Shown here piece by piece: positions 35,191-46,531 of a stretch of 64,000 nucleotides of DNA. The stretch is taken from contig OZ034976.1 in NCBI GenBank assembly GCA_964030785.1, forward strand, positions 2,542,001-2,606,000. The letters are read 5' to 3'. Each line of letters opens with the position of its first letter. Within the stretch, counting starts at the first letter, position 1. The DNA is from Siderastrea siderea. Taxonomy: Eukaryota > Cnidaria > Anthozoa > Scleractinia > Rhizangiidae. The notes beneath the pieces are model-generated. The model saw only the letters and a list, made by a program, of their open reading frames with translations. It was not told the origin of the DNA and searched no databases. A program made the translations under genes and the position numbers.

Positions 35191-35501
35191 TCCTTTTACC
35201 ACCGTACAAATATTAGGGGTCAATTACATAACACATACTCAATACCATGATACATTAAGCGTGATTTGAAAAAGGCTTTAAAAAGATAAAGAGTATTGGA
35301 AATAAGGACTCAGCTTATGGTCACAGTTTTCAGCTCTAACCTCGTGCCACAATTGCCTAGTTCCTGGGTCTCTATATTTCGTCGCGGTCGAACAGTTCCC
35401 GGATACGTCGCCAAACGAATCGTACGTCACAACGAATTGACCGTGAGGCGTGGGAAAATGCCGTACAAGAACTAGGCAAGTGCCACGTGCTTTTACTGCA
35501 G

Positions 35502-35563
35502 ACATGGCCAGGCGGGAAGCTTTGATGACAAACTATGGCATCACGTGTGTCGTGTGTGGCACG
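35502..35563 (+). pseudogene. Truncated pentraxin-like exon, piece b
   Basis: Same as 17903-17964, reading SFDDKLWHHVC and then breaking off at the same place. Confidence 0.6.
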
Positions 35564-35737
35564 TGTGTGCTAAAAATTATGTATGCATTTTGTATCTATT
35601 TTATATCTATTCACTAAGTTAAGTTGTCGTTCATAACTATAGGCGTTTCATTAGAGGTTTTTCAAAAAAGAAAGACTTGTGCTAACCACATTTCCTTGAT
35701 TTGCTATTAACTGCTTTTTGGGGAAAAAGAAAAAATA

Positions 35738-35880
35738 TGGGTCCCCCAACGGGAATGGAACCCATGACCTTCCGTACACACTGAGCTACTGGGAGACTGG
35801 TGGCGAGCATAGGTCATATTTACTAGGTTCATGGTAACGCGTCCTGCATTCTGCTGAGATTATTGATATCGAAAGCGCTT
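35738..35880 (-). repeat. tRNA-derived SINE-like repeat, copy d
   Basis: Equivalent of copy b, with a better A box (TAGCTCAGTGTGTACGG). Confidence 0.55.
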
Positions 35881-36160
35881 TGTAGGGCTAAATACTTAAT
35901 AGGTCTCAACTCAACATTTAGCGTGATTTTGAAAGATAGGTAAATAGAGAGTATTGGACATAGGGACTCAGCTTATGGCTACAGTTTTCAGCTCTAATTT
36001 CGTGCCACATTTGCCTAGTTCTTAGGTCTCTATATTTCGTCGCGGTCGAACCGTTCCCAGATACGTCACCGAAACGAATCATACGTCACAAAGAATTGAC
36101 CTTGAGGCTTGGGAAAAAGCCGTACAGGAACTAGGCAAGTGCCACATGTTTTTATTGCAG

Positions 36161-36423
36161 ACATGACCAGACGGGAACCTTTGATGAGAAACTATGGCAT
36201 CACGTGTGTGGCACGTGGACAGATCATGATGGTGTTGTCAGACTATTCGTGGACGGTGACTGCAAGCTAGTTAGTAACCAAACAATCCATGGGCTGATTC
36301 CTGGCACTGGGAAACTGATTTTGGGTCAACACCAAGATATAATGGGGTTGGGGGGCGCCTTTGATCTTCAGCAGAGGTTTGTGGGTGAAATTAGTTATCT
36401 CTATATCTGGAACATTGATTTGG
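36161..36423 (+). CDS. Pentraxin-domain exon (partial gene)
   Basis: After a TTTTATTGCAG acceptor the frame reads TFDEKLWHHVCGTWTDHDG, then RLFVDGDCK, GTGKLILGQHQD, GGAFDLQQRFVGEI and YLYIWN, ending at a G|GTAACA donor. This order (WHHVC, a DG turn, LVLGQxQD, FVGEIxxLxIW) is the central part of a pentraxin/LamG-like beta sandwich; the GQHQD segment corresponds to part of the calcium site. Exons for the rest were not found nearby. The frame stays open to 36581 if the donor is not used. Upstream sequence is a repeat shared with the vWA 3' flanks. It could be a fragment of a larger adhesion gene or a stranded exon. Confidence 0.6.
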
Positions 36424-36885
36424 GTAACAGCGTTATATTTAGCTTGAGCATGCACTGTAAAGAGCACCCAGAATATATCGTGGAGCGGTCTGATTTCATG
36501 CAAGGAATACACGGCAATAGAACGAGGCGAAATAACTCAAGATTCGAAGTAAAACAAGATATGCTGCCATACAGCTTATAAAAGGACAATGTATATTGCA
36601 CTCGTTGCTGACAAAAAACAGCCTAAAAGCATATTCTCGAAGCAACCCTTTATGTGGCCCTAGTTGCAATGTTTGATATGCACAATAAGAAATAAACTGA
36701 AAAAGCTTGAAGCACTCTGTTAAGAGGTTTAAATTTTTCGGTTACATTTTTAAGACTTGAATGTCAACGGTACAAAATTTTCAAAGTGTAGTGTAGGATT
36801 TTTCAGCTTTTTTCCTTTAATAATTTTGGTTGTTATCGCAGCATAGTGGTAATGTAGTTTGTATTGCAAAGTACATAGTGAAACA
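36424..36885. other. Non-coding stretch after the pentraxin exon
   Basis: The frame stays open to 36581; beyond it no coding signal is seen. AATAAACTGAAA near 36691 could be a polyadenylation signal. Confidence 0.4.
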
Positions 36886-36942
36886 TCCTCGGAGACCCAG
36901 GAGCAGATAGTAGGGCGAGGGAAAGTCGGAACGGCAAAAAAG

Positions 36943-38230
36943 CGGTCATGTTAAAACGCAGACTGCGGACTGCAGACTGTGCAGACTGCAGACCTTGCAG
37001 ACTGTGCAGACCACGCAGACTGTGCAGACTGGGAATTTTTTTGTTGATTTACTTAATATTATTTTTCAGTCTCTTTTGCCTTGGTTGGCCGAAGGTGTGT
37101 TTTGCCTTCAGAAATTCTAGAAGAATTTCGAGGGTCTGCTAGGTTAGAAAATTCAAACAATGTGACGAAGACGCCGCAATTTCTTGCAACTGTTTCCTCC
37201 AATTTACATGTAGATGTACATTTCCACTGTTCTAGCTATGGCTTTTCCTCCATTCTCGCTGACTGAAGTGACGTGGATTTGGAATTTTGTACAGAAAAGA
37301 ACGCTAACTCTGGTTTGTTTTGTCGTACGGTGTCGCTACCACAAAACAGACAAAAATAATCAAGTTTTTGTCAACATCGTGTAAACATTACACTTGCATC
37401 GGTTCAAATTCATTCGGAATTGCTCAGTCACTATCTCCCAAGTAAAGCTTGCATTCAAATTCCTGAGAAAAGATTTCAGCGGATACGAATCGATTTTTAT
37501 TAGCAAATGTAAAAGCCAATAGAGTTTTTCCCATATAAATGCCAAGGAACCACAATGGCGAAATAGCGAATGGATTTATTGGGGAAATGCAAGTTTCGTG
37601 GCAACATCCAATACTGGAAATTAAAAATTTCATAACGTTCGGAAAGGCAGTGAATGGTTCATCTTCCTTTGCAAGGCTCCTTTATTCTTCCATAATGCCA
37701 AATAATAAGCAAAGTGGTGATCTGCAAAGTTTGCGGGAGAAAAAAAGAGCGAACTTCAGCTCCGTAACCAAAGCCGTGTGCAAAAGGAACTGTAGGGTTT
37801 GCGTGACAAGGAAACCTTTGCAAGGAGCCGTGCAATCAGTCTATTGGCAAACTTAAGACGCGCCGCACAGTAACATGCTTAAGCTCGGAAACTTCATTAA
37901 CTGCAAAACCAAAATGTACTTTTAAATCGCATGGCAAAAACTATGAAATACTCCCAGAAGGTGTGAATTGCCTTTACATCGAAATTCTTCGAGAATTTCT
38001 TACTATGTAGTCTTCTATGAAGTCGGTTTTAAGGTTGTCACGCAACGCTCCTCCGTACCTGGGGCATGTATTTTTTTGATGACCCGGTGTCAAGTTGTTG
38101 GCCATGGCATCTTAACACGACCAAAAGTGAAAAGTTCTAAAAAGTACAAAAAATCAAAGTTTACTTAAAAAAAAAAAACTACCAGTCTGCGTAGTCTGCA
38201 CAGTCTACAGTCTGCGTTTTAACATGACCA
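36943..38230. mobile_element. 1.3-kb element with GCAGACTG-repeat termini
   Basis: The left end CGGTCATGTTAAAACGCAGA and the right end are inverted repeats. Each end continues into tandem GCAGACTGT-like units (about 36955-37030 and 38176-38215). It is flanked by CAAAAAAG (36935-36942) and CAAAAAAAG (38231-38239), a likely target duplication of about 8 bp. It is nested inside a dispersed repeat (GGAGACCCAGGAGCAG at 36893). No transposase; superfamily uncertain. Confidence 0.68.
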
Positions 38231-38983
38231 CAAAAAAAGTGGGCGAAGAAAAGTCAAGCGCAAAACGAAAAGTCCCGGAGAAAATGTTTCTCCAGAGTAG
38301 TTCCAAACGGTCTCGCCCGTTCTGGCTTCTGATTGGACGCAGAAAACCTTTTGCATTTTTCTGCCCAATCAGCGAGCAGCAAATCCCTGAGTCCGTTTCG
38401 TGTGTTGTGAAAAAGAGTAGTTAAAACGAGGGTCATTTGTCCGCCATATTGCTTGGCTTGTTTATCGCAAATCTAAGGCTCTTTTCATGGAGAATCTTAC
38501 CGTAAATGTGGAAAAAATTTGTGCTGATCGAACGTATTGTACTACTGTACTGTTTGCAACTCTCGTGCTCTTTCTGATTCGGGACCCCGGCGAAAGATCG
38601 CAGCCTTTTGTCTAGTTGCTCGTGACTTATAAAAGGTAGGATAAGCCCCTCATATTTAAGGATAATTGGTTGGGTGGGGGTCGATACAAGTAGGTGAAGT
38701 AAGTAGAAATGAACGGAAAGGGGGTGAAGAAGTAACCAGTTTTGCTGTTGAATTCTAGTTTAAACTAAGGCTGTCAGTCGAAGTGTTACACTGTTAAAAA
38801 CATAGACAAAAATTAAAGTAACTTCGAGTATGCAGAATAAAAGTCATGTGTGTATATCAACACTATGTAAACGTTTGGCTTCGTTTGGAACGTTTTCAGT
38901 ATAATTTTGGTCATTAAGTTAGACTTTGGAAAACTGTTCGAAAACAGGAAAGTAGTTATTTCACCAAAATACAAAGAACAACG
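38231..38983. other. Non-coding stretch
   Basis: The first part continues the interrupted dispersed repeat. The remainder shows no gene or repeat end I recognise. Confidence 0.4.
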
Positions 38984-39253
38984 AAGATCAAGTGTAGTGG
39001 AGACAGACCAGCTGGCGTGAAGCAAACGAAAATGACAAGTTACAGATTCATCAATTACCAAGCACTTAGAATAAACTTTATTATTATGAAACTTAATCAC
39101 TGAAAGTAGCACTGTAAAAATGTGACAAGGTCACCGGTGTATACTGGATTGTAATTGTAAATCAATGCCGCCTTCTCTTCCTTTCTGCTTGGGAATCGGT
39201 GCGAACTTAAACGAGCTACAATAAAACAAAATGCAAAACATTACGTTAAAATA

Positions 39254-41167
39254 ATATATAGATTTAGCCAAGCCCAAAAGCGGAGCTCCACAACTCTCTT
39301 TCATCCTTGGTGGCCCGTAAAATACATTAAATTTTAGTTGTACAGTTATTCGCCAAGAGGTGAAAAACAGCAAGGGAAAACACATGCAGACCACTGAGGA
39401 AACTGTGACTTGGCTTATTTTTCTTCAAAGAGAAGACTTCAGCACGACTTTCACTGACAGCTCTTCTTGTAGCATTCTTTCGAAAGCTAGCTAATTAAGT
39501 TCAAAAAAAACTACAGTTGCTAAAAAAACCCATTTAAGTTGCTCCCGGTAGCGACTCGAGAGACTTTTCCCTGCAAATCACATTTCTCACTGATTCCAAT
39601 GCATCCCTCTGGCTGTTTAATTCTGTTAAGACCTGTTAACCATGGAACATTTCTCGAAATCTATTTTGCTAAAATAAATAATATTTTCCCGGCATACCCA
39701 AAAAATGTTTTCGGAAACTTTCAAGCACACGTATAATTATCAAGAGAAAATAATAATGACACAAGTTTTTCACCCGCGAAGTATTTATTGGGCGCTTTCA
39801 AGAACACACCCTGAACTAGTTTTAGGAAGCTTTTAGAGTCTCATTTTAGACAAAATAGACTTAAACCGAGAATGCTATGGTCAGAGTTACTTAAATAAAG
39901 ATTTCATTTCGAACTGTAACTAAAGACACACTGAAATGGCTTACTGGTTAAAAACAAAACGAACACGAAAACATGCCACACTGAACTCACTCACTGAAAC
40001 GGCGATTCTAAGTTTAGTCGCTAAATTGGGACTGAAATGTCATTCACTTCAAATGAAGAAACCAAAAATATATAAAAATATAAGGAAGATAAAATATTCC
40101 ACAACTGAACAAAAAACATATGGAGCTTTACACTAAGACTATAAACTTAATAAAAAAATCTTGACGACAAAGCAACTCTTCAGGTGTTGAATACTAAATT
40201 ACGAATTAGTCAAAACAGCCCAATATGCGATGCCGAAGAAAAACAACCTAGATTGAAAAAACAACACAAACTCAATCCAGAATAGTCACGATTTCTACTT
40301 TTCAAATAAAAAACACTACTGACTAGAATTGTTCAAAGAAAAATAGTGAAAATTACGCACTAAAGTTCAAAAGAAATGGCACATATAAGAACTTATATCA
40401 GATTGCTCACTAATGAAAATTCCTTTAATGAAAAACACAGAAAAAGGGACAAGAAACCTTAAAAAACATGAAATGTCATTCACATACGAAGCACTTGTTT
40501 GCCTAAGAAAGCAAACTGCATTCAATTTTCCCCTCGAGTGAAGTTACTCTCAAGCCGACGAACGGGAACTACAAGCCTTTAGGTAATTTTTCACGGATAT
40601 TTTAAACAAGTTTTTAAAACATTTCAAGAAAATTACCGTAATTTACTAAACATGTAAAGTCGCTCAATTAAACAATTTTTACAATGTAAATCCACAATCA
40701 AATCTGTAATCTACTTTACTACTGAACTGAAAGAAAGACTTTAAAATCTAAACGAAAGTCGCCGGGTTCTTTCCAGATCTCCTTAGCTTTGAAAAAAACA
40801 AGTATGTCCTCGAACAAGGATTTCTTGCCTTCGAGCTCTCCAATATCTTCTATATGCGCCATCGAGATTGAAGCAATCCTTTTCCTTTTCATGATGAACT
40901 GTTACAAGTCTTCATTCCAAGAATGTATTACAATTATCGTATTGAAAATCGAGCCTACGAGGAACCAGCCGCCATATTGTTTACTTCAGCTACAAGAAAA
41001 ACGGTATTCCGCCTCCCCCGGTCGGGTTGTCTTGGGACTCCCCTCACCCTCCCCCAGAGTCTGTACGGACGGACGGACGGACGTACGCTGACGTCAGAAC
41101 CAAAATTTTTCCGATCAACGGGTTACCAAATTTGCTTACCTATGGTGCTCCGCGAGTTCTGCTATCA
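39254..41167 (-). mobile_element. Composite repeat element, third copy, inverted
   Basis: Diverged, inverted relative of 4075-6057. It starts ATATATAGATTTAGCCAAGCC and ends through GGACGGACGGACG, TGACGTCAG and GTGCTCCGCG. It interrupts block C copy 1. Copy 2 has the unoccupied site near 52925, which shows the element was inserted as one piece of about 1.9 kb. Confidence 0.65.
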
Positions 41168-41302
41168 TTAACAGAAATATCAACAATTGACTTGAACGGA
41201 ATAACTTAACGCACCCAGCTAATAACACTTATTCGATAAAACAATTAAAGAAATTACAATAGTGATTTTAATAATGAATCGTTTGTAGTCAAGCAACCTG
41301 GG

Positions 41303-41434
41303 GTAACTTAAGATACACCCTAAGTGTTTTTTTTTTGACAATAGCCTATAATAAATTGTTATTCCAGCAATAGGCTATTTTTAAGAAACAATACTGAGGA
41401 TACATCTAAACTTAGGAGAACTTCGTGAATCCAG
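41303..41434. mobile_element. Inverted-repeat MITE, copy 1 (left end lost)
   Basis: Equivalent of 53072-53206, with CAATAGCC and its complement around the centre. The left terminus seen in copy 2 is missing. Confidence 0.5.
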
Positions 41435-41866
41435 CCTCAGGCCTCTGAATGAGTTTACTTCGGTAAAATCAGATACAAAGCCTTTTCTTTGTAAGGGTAG
41501 CAAAAAATATTCATAACATTAACCAATCACGTAATTGCAACAGATGAAAGTGCGAACAGGCAGCACGTTCAAGCAACAAACTGATCACGTGACAATATTC
41601 ACTGAGTATGAGTGACCAGACCCATTCAAACTTGCTGAGACTATTAAATTGGATGATGCTCTTTCACATTTTAGACTATTGGTTTCTAATTAATTGATTT
41701 AGTTTTGATTAGGTACCAGGCCCCTACTCATTTCAAAAGTGGCGAATGTAAGTGGGGCATTTGCTTGAATTGTAATCCCAGCTGTGTGGCATTTTAACTG
41801 ACCTTGGCAAAGGGATTCGTCATTAGTCTTTGGTGGCGGACTTAACCGACAAATAGGAAGTTTTTT

Positions 41867-42075
41867 AGACTACGAGCAGTCTCTCTTTCCGTTCAGGGAT
41901 AGTCCAGGGAAACGAACAAGCAAGCGGGGGCGAAAATCGTCCACGGCGTTGAAACGTTTCGCGCGTATCGAGCCGCTACACCAGTGGCTCGGCAGACGGC
42001 AGGCGATTTCGCGCTCGCCCGCTTGTTCGTTTTCCTCAATTATCCCTGAGCGGAAAGAGAGACTGCTCGTAGTCT
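41867..42075. mobile_element. 209-bp MULE-like MITE
   Basis: Starts AGACTACGAGCAGTCTCTCT and ends with the perfect complement. The inverted ends run about 35 bp. Flanking AGGAAGTTTTTT and AGGAGTTTTTTT suggest a duplicated target of about 11-12 bp. Block C copy 2 has the empty site near 53641. Confidence 0.75.
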
Positions 42076-42368
42076 AGGAGTTTTTTTTCCAACTGGCATT
42101 CCTAACAAGGGTTTAATAATATGAAGATATAATGAACGGTATGTTTTGCAGTCTTCCAATAATGCAAATTATTTCTCGCCATCTCTGGACAATTTAGAAT
42201 TCTTAAAGGTCGTGCAAAATTTCCTGGTAAAGTAGTTGCAGTCGGGTAACATCTTACAATACCCTATCTCCTGATGTTAGTATGTAATAAATAAACGCGT
42301 AGTTTAAAAATATGCGGTATATTGATTATTGTTCTACTCTGGCTAAGTATGACTGAGTTGGAAGTCGA

Positions 42369-42802
42369 TTATAATGCTTTACCCTGGTTGATGAAGTAGT
42401 TCCCCCAGTACTGCGAGGCGAGAATGGCTTCTTGAGTGTGACTGATGTCTTTAAGCGGTGACCACTCGAACTGAGGTTTTGCTGGATGCCACTGGAACAT
42501 ATAGAAAGGGTATTTTCGAGCTGTGAAAATGGACAAGGCAATGGCAAGGGCAGTAAGTTCGTTGACTGATTCTGTTATCAGCTGCGACGAACGCACAAAA
42601 TCTGAAAACCGTACACATGTACAATTTTTCATTTATTCATTCATCTATCCATCCATCCTTCCCTTCCTCCGTCACTCCCTCCCTCCCTCCCTCCGTCCCT
42701 CCGTCCATCCATCCATCCGTCCAGCCATCCATCCGTCCATCCACCCATCCATCCATCCATCCATCCATCCATCCATCCATCCATCCATCCATCCATCCAT
42801 CA

Positions 42803-42834
<32 letters not shown>

Positions 42835-42872
42835 GTCCGTCCGTCCATCCGTCCGTCCGTCCGTCCATCCAT

Positions 42873-42906
<34 letters not shown>

Positions 42907-43459
42907 CTCCTTCCCTCCTTTCATCCGTCCATCCATCCACCCACCCACCCACCCACCCTCAACTAGCAACAATTGCAAAAGTGCAACTTGATGACACATT
43001 TTTAAAATATTCTACAGATTTGGACAAACTGGTCCATACTAAAGGCATTAAGGCAACTATTAAAAATAAAAACAAGATCTGCTACTTGTCTATAACTGAT
43101 TCGTAAGAATAATATTTTTAAGATTGCGCTTGGCATTTCATTTCTTTTAAGGTAAATATACTAACTAAAGGTGGTCTCTTAAAGTTAACATGATTCTTTC
43201 CCTTAACAGTACTTTTTGTTTGGCAGCTAAATGTTGTTTTTGTGTTTTCAGCGATCCAGTTCTTTATCGAGTTCCTTAGATACTCAAATGACGCAAAATA
43301 AAATGTCGTTCACATCAGACAAACCTGGCTTGAACAATAATGTTTTGATTTTAATATTGGCATACCTTCCGTGGTTGATATGAACTCTTTTCCTTTTCTA
43401 TCCTTGTTTGTTGATACTACTTGAAAAAACTCCCTCAACTTTTTATCTTTTTGGAATGT
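42369..43459 (-). pseudogene. Partial duplicate of gamma-glutamyl hydrolase: last two exons only
   Basis: Exon 43459-43366 reads [20 protein letters not shown] and on to EFISTTE. Exon 42520-42369 reads [20 protein letters not shown] and ends INQGKAL. These are copies of the last two exons of the gene at 53930-61338. Reading frames are open and splice borders remain, though the acceptor of the first exon has lost 14 bp of its tract and Met is replaced by Thr in STME. None of the upstream exons, including the catalytic-cysteine exon, is present between here and 48,600. It is therefore probably a non-functional 3' fragment. Confidence 0.75.
42641..42958. repeat. (ATCC/GTCC)n microsatellite, copy 1
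   Basis: About 320 bp of tetranucleotide repeat with mixed ATCC, GTCC and CTCC units. It lies in the intron of the partial GGH copy. Confidence 0.95.
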
Positions 43460-44079
43460 CTGGATGTACACACACTAGCATCAAAGCTGGAATATGTGGA
43501 TATCAACGATAAGCGTTCAAATGTTTGTGTAAAGCATTTCTTATGCATCGGACTACTTTCACTATCCCCTGCCGGTCACAACCTGGGAGATTTGCATTCC
43601 TGCTTGCTGCTTGGTGTCCTGTTCAGAAGGTTATAAGTTTGCCAGTCGTATCTGTCACCTTCTTTAAACAAAGTCCATTTTTGCGTCTTACTTTTACTGC
43701 CTTACGTGATCTTCATTTTCATATTGATGTCGATGTATCGATACTTACTTCGGCCATGGCCAACATCCAGCGAGACAAATTCAATAGCTATTATCGAAAA
43801 GTGTCTAAAAGTGTTGTTTGGCCCTTTAATCCCCAATATTAACATCCATATTCTCCTCACTATTCTCCTTATATTTGTTATGTTACTGGTTGGGAGAATT
43901 GGATGAAAAATCAAGACATTTGATAATTGGTGATCATTTCCTTTACTCTCGTGACCAGTAGGTTTTATCAAGTAGTAGTACTGTAAGAAATTATATGCTT
44001 GTCACTTTTGGGGTTTAAAGGGTTAATTACCTCTGATGTGATCCCCCTAAAGTGGTTGTTATACTGCTGATGTCTTCCT

Positions 44080-44370
44080 GTGTTAAAGGTCTGAGTTATT
44101 TACGTTTGCTTTGGTTTTGCGTTACTACACTCCGTGATTGGTTAAAAACAGTTGCACCATTTTCAATCAGAGTAAAACTAAAGCCAATCAAAAACTTGCT
44201 CGCACGCGTTTTCCCGCCCTTGACGCTAAAACATGTATTTGCTTCGAGTTCTGATTGGTTCATTGTGTTGTTGGCATCTCTCGTGACTGTATTAACTTTG
44301 GTTTGCCGATTTTACGACACTCAATTCAAAATCGCTCTATTCAATACGGCTGCGCACAGGCAGTCAGCGT
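44080..44370. repeat. CCAAT-rich dispersed repeat, third copy
   Basis: Diverged relative of 6058-6420, sharing TACTACACTCCGTGATTGG and GTTTTCCCGC. It is absent at the equivalent place in the paralogous block near 55,965, so it arrived after that duplication or was lost there. Confidence 0.45.
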
Positions 44371-44819
44371 AACTCACGAAGCCGAGGCGTGACATGCCAA
44401 CACGACCATGCGAGCACTGGCATTCATGACACGTTTTAACTTGTGAAGAATCGCTTGAACGAACGCGCGAGTTTTTTTTATTCTTGACAGAAAGTGAACA
44501 AGTATGTACACGCCAATCAACCATGAAGTAAGTTTTAATAGAGGTTAGGGAGGTGTTTGCAGGGGCCAGAGATACTGCACTCAAATGGCTAAATGAATTT
44601 CTAGACCTCCACGTGTCCTGCGGCTATTTGAGGCATAACACATTTCCGCGCCTTGGGCCTGGGTACTGCTTACAAATAGACAGCGAGCTACTTGCAATAG
44701 CTTGCGAGAAATCTTAAAATTGGGTCTTTAAGACAAATTAGGATGGAATTCCTGTGCGGACTTCATTAATATTGTAAAGGAATAACCTTAAATGGCTGGA
44801 TTTTGATGACAGTGTGTGT

Positions 44820-45292
44820 ACTAGGCTTGGATAAATTCTTCTCATTAATTGACATATTCTGCCTGCCGACACTGCTCGTAAAAATGCTACATTCTGCTCA
44901 AAATTCTGCTCGAGCAACAAAATTTTGCCTGAAATCCGTTCGGGACAGTACCATTTAAATGCTGAGTTCGTTATGTGTTGAAGGTATCGATACCGCTTGC
45001 TTTGGGGTCACTATGTGGGCGCATATTATTTTTGTAATGCCGCTAACATATGAATTGCTGGCGCGTTTTAGCTCATACCGTGCGAAATGCGAAACACAAG
45101 GCCAATGTATGTTGGTAATTTGGATTTGAATTTATGTTTTAATTTTTCTTTAACTGTGTTACTGATGTTCTTCCTATGTTTTTCTCAAGTTCAAAATGAA
45201 ATGCGGTTTCCTGCTGGGAGAGTGCTTACGTAAAGTCGCAGGTAGCGAATTGTGCTCGAAATTCTGCCGGCAGACGTTATCCAAGCCTGTAC
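44820..45292. mobile_element. Element of about 470 bp with AGGCTTGGATAA ends
   Basis: TACTAGGCTTGGATAA at the left and TTATCCAAGCCTGTA at the right are inverted. A GCCTGCCGAC/GTCTGCCGGC pair lies inside. GTAC flanks both ends. hAT-like appearance; superfamily unproven. Confidence 0.5.
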
Positions 45293-46140
45293 AAAGAAAA
45301 CCGAATTCCACGAAGAAGACATGAAGGTTGACCTACCCATTTAGCGAATTAAACATCCTTTCTACTTCTTCCATACTGGAATTTTCACTGTACTTAGTAA
45401 AGGAATTTTGATTTTGACATTTTCCCTGACAAGTTCAGCATAGTAAATGATAAACATGCATCAAACGTAGGACAAAAAAACAAAAAACAAAAAACTAAAC
45501 TAAACAAAAATAAAACAAATTGCAGGAAAAAATGCGGCGCTTGCTGACTGCGACTTCGTTTCAGTGTTACCGCACGTCGGCTAGGAAGCATGGAGCGAGA
45601 GAAATGGGCGTGGCATATACAGTTAATAGGAAAGAGAGGTCACCAGTTGCAGCCCATCCTTTCTAGTTAAGGTGGATTCATTTCACGACAAAAATGGCAT
45701 CGAAGTTTGTAAGGACAGTTTCTACAAAGCAATAAGGTAATTTTCTATTTTTATGTTACTAGTAATTCTTAACAGCTAGCATTTTCAAGTGCTCTAGCGT
45801 AGCGTGCTCTATCGCGAAGCTCTTCCGGTCTCACTTTGCCTTCCACGCAGTCGTTTTTAGGGGACTCGTATTGGAGGAGGGTAACACGAATCCCCTAAAC
45901 GTGACTGCGTTGTAGGTTAGGTCTCACCAAGAGGACAGGTACTTTATGGCTCTTGGTCTCACATACAGTCTTTGTCACACTCTTAGTAATATCGTATAGA
46001 GGTGTTTTTAGCTAAGCGTCGGACGAAGATGTGGAAATGTTGGTCGTGTAATTTTTTTAGTTTATTTCTGTCCTGAGGGAAAATCGAATCAAGAATGGTA
46101 CAACTAAATGTGAAGAAGATCCTCGCAGTTAATAACGCAA
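45293..46140. other. Non-coding stretch with a short MITE relic
   Basis: A small inverted repeat (CCACGCAGTCGTTTTTAGGG to its near complement) lies at about 45843-45912. An ATGGCATCG start at 45693 gives only 13 codons. No gene called. Confidence 0.45.
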
Positions 46141-46176
46141 CTTATGCAGTTGCGAAAAGAAAGCCTGAAAAAATCA

Positions 46177-46247
46177 GGCTTGCCGGGATTCGAACCCTGA
46201 CCTCTGCGATACCGGTGCAGCGCTCTAACCAATTGAGCTAACAAGCC
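46177..46247 (-). repeat. tRNA-like SINE head
   Basis: The minus strand reads GGCTTGTTAGCTCAATTGG then AGAGC, and ends GGTTCGAATCCCGGCAAGCC. Acceptor, D and T arms close. The anticodon loop is CCGGTAT, lacking the invariant U33, and the anticodon stem has a mismatch. A partial second copy follows at 46423, embedded in the same flanking repeat (AACGCAACT...GCAGTTGCGAAAAG). I therefore read it as a mobile tRNA-derived repeat rather than a working tRNA. Confidence 0.55.
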
Positions 46248-46339
46248 AACTGGGAGCTGGTCATTAACCTGGTTCGTAATATACCCGGGAAAGACGAAGA
46301 TGAAATTATGAATATATGAAATTCATATATTTGAACTGC

Positions 46340-46531
46340 GGAATGAAGAAATAAACGTGAAGAAGATCCTCGCAGTTAATAACGCAACTAATGCAGTTGC
46401 GAAAAGAAAGCCTGAAAAAATCAGGCTTGCCGGGATTCGAACCCTGACCTCTGCGATACCGGTGCAGCGCTCTAACGAATTCGAATCCCGGCAAGGCTGA
46501 TTTTTTCAGGCTTTCTTTTCGCAACTGCATA
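46340..46531. repeat. Second tRNA-like copy joined to an inverted piece
   Basis: 46340-46477 repeats the 46105-46235 block. From about 46480 the sequence GAATCCCGGCAAGGCTGA to GCAACTGCAT is the same repeat in reverse, making a hairpin junction. Confidence 0.65.

Larger units (their letters stand above)
34700..36160. repeat. Truncated start of a third duplication unit
   Basis: After 34,700 the sequence jumps from the equivalent of position 14,920 to the equivalent of 17,138, then follows the 3' flank of gene 2 through about 18,290. A further copy of the 17,640-17,930 block then leads into the pentraxin-like exon. A deletion of about 2.2 kb has removed exons 2 and 3 of the vWA gene whose exon 1 is at 33593. 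Confidence 0.85.
38984..44060. repeat. Segmental duplication C, copy 1 (3' end of GGH)
   Basis: Matches 52,660-55,965 in the same orientation. Shared blocks include AAGATCAAGTGTAGTG at the left edge, the (ATCC)n microsatellite and both GGH exons. Copy 1 carries extra insertions at 39254-41167 and 41867-42075; copy 2 carries a LINE at 54292-54680. Confidence 0.88.

Noticed and set aside
36948..37142. Cys/Arg-rich 64-codon frame resembling a small cysteine-rich peptide
   Set aside because: It is the GCAGACTGT tandem repeat at the end of a transposable element; the periodic cysteines are accidental.
42523..42999. Long open frames of HPSIHPSI or WMDGWMDG type (also 54178-54862)
   Set aside because: Tetranucleotide microsatellites leave all frames open; no gene.
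46177..46247. Working tRNA-Thr(GGU)
   Set aside because: Lacks U33, has an anticodon-stem mismatch, and is embedded in a repeat with a second broken copy.
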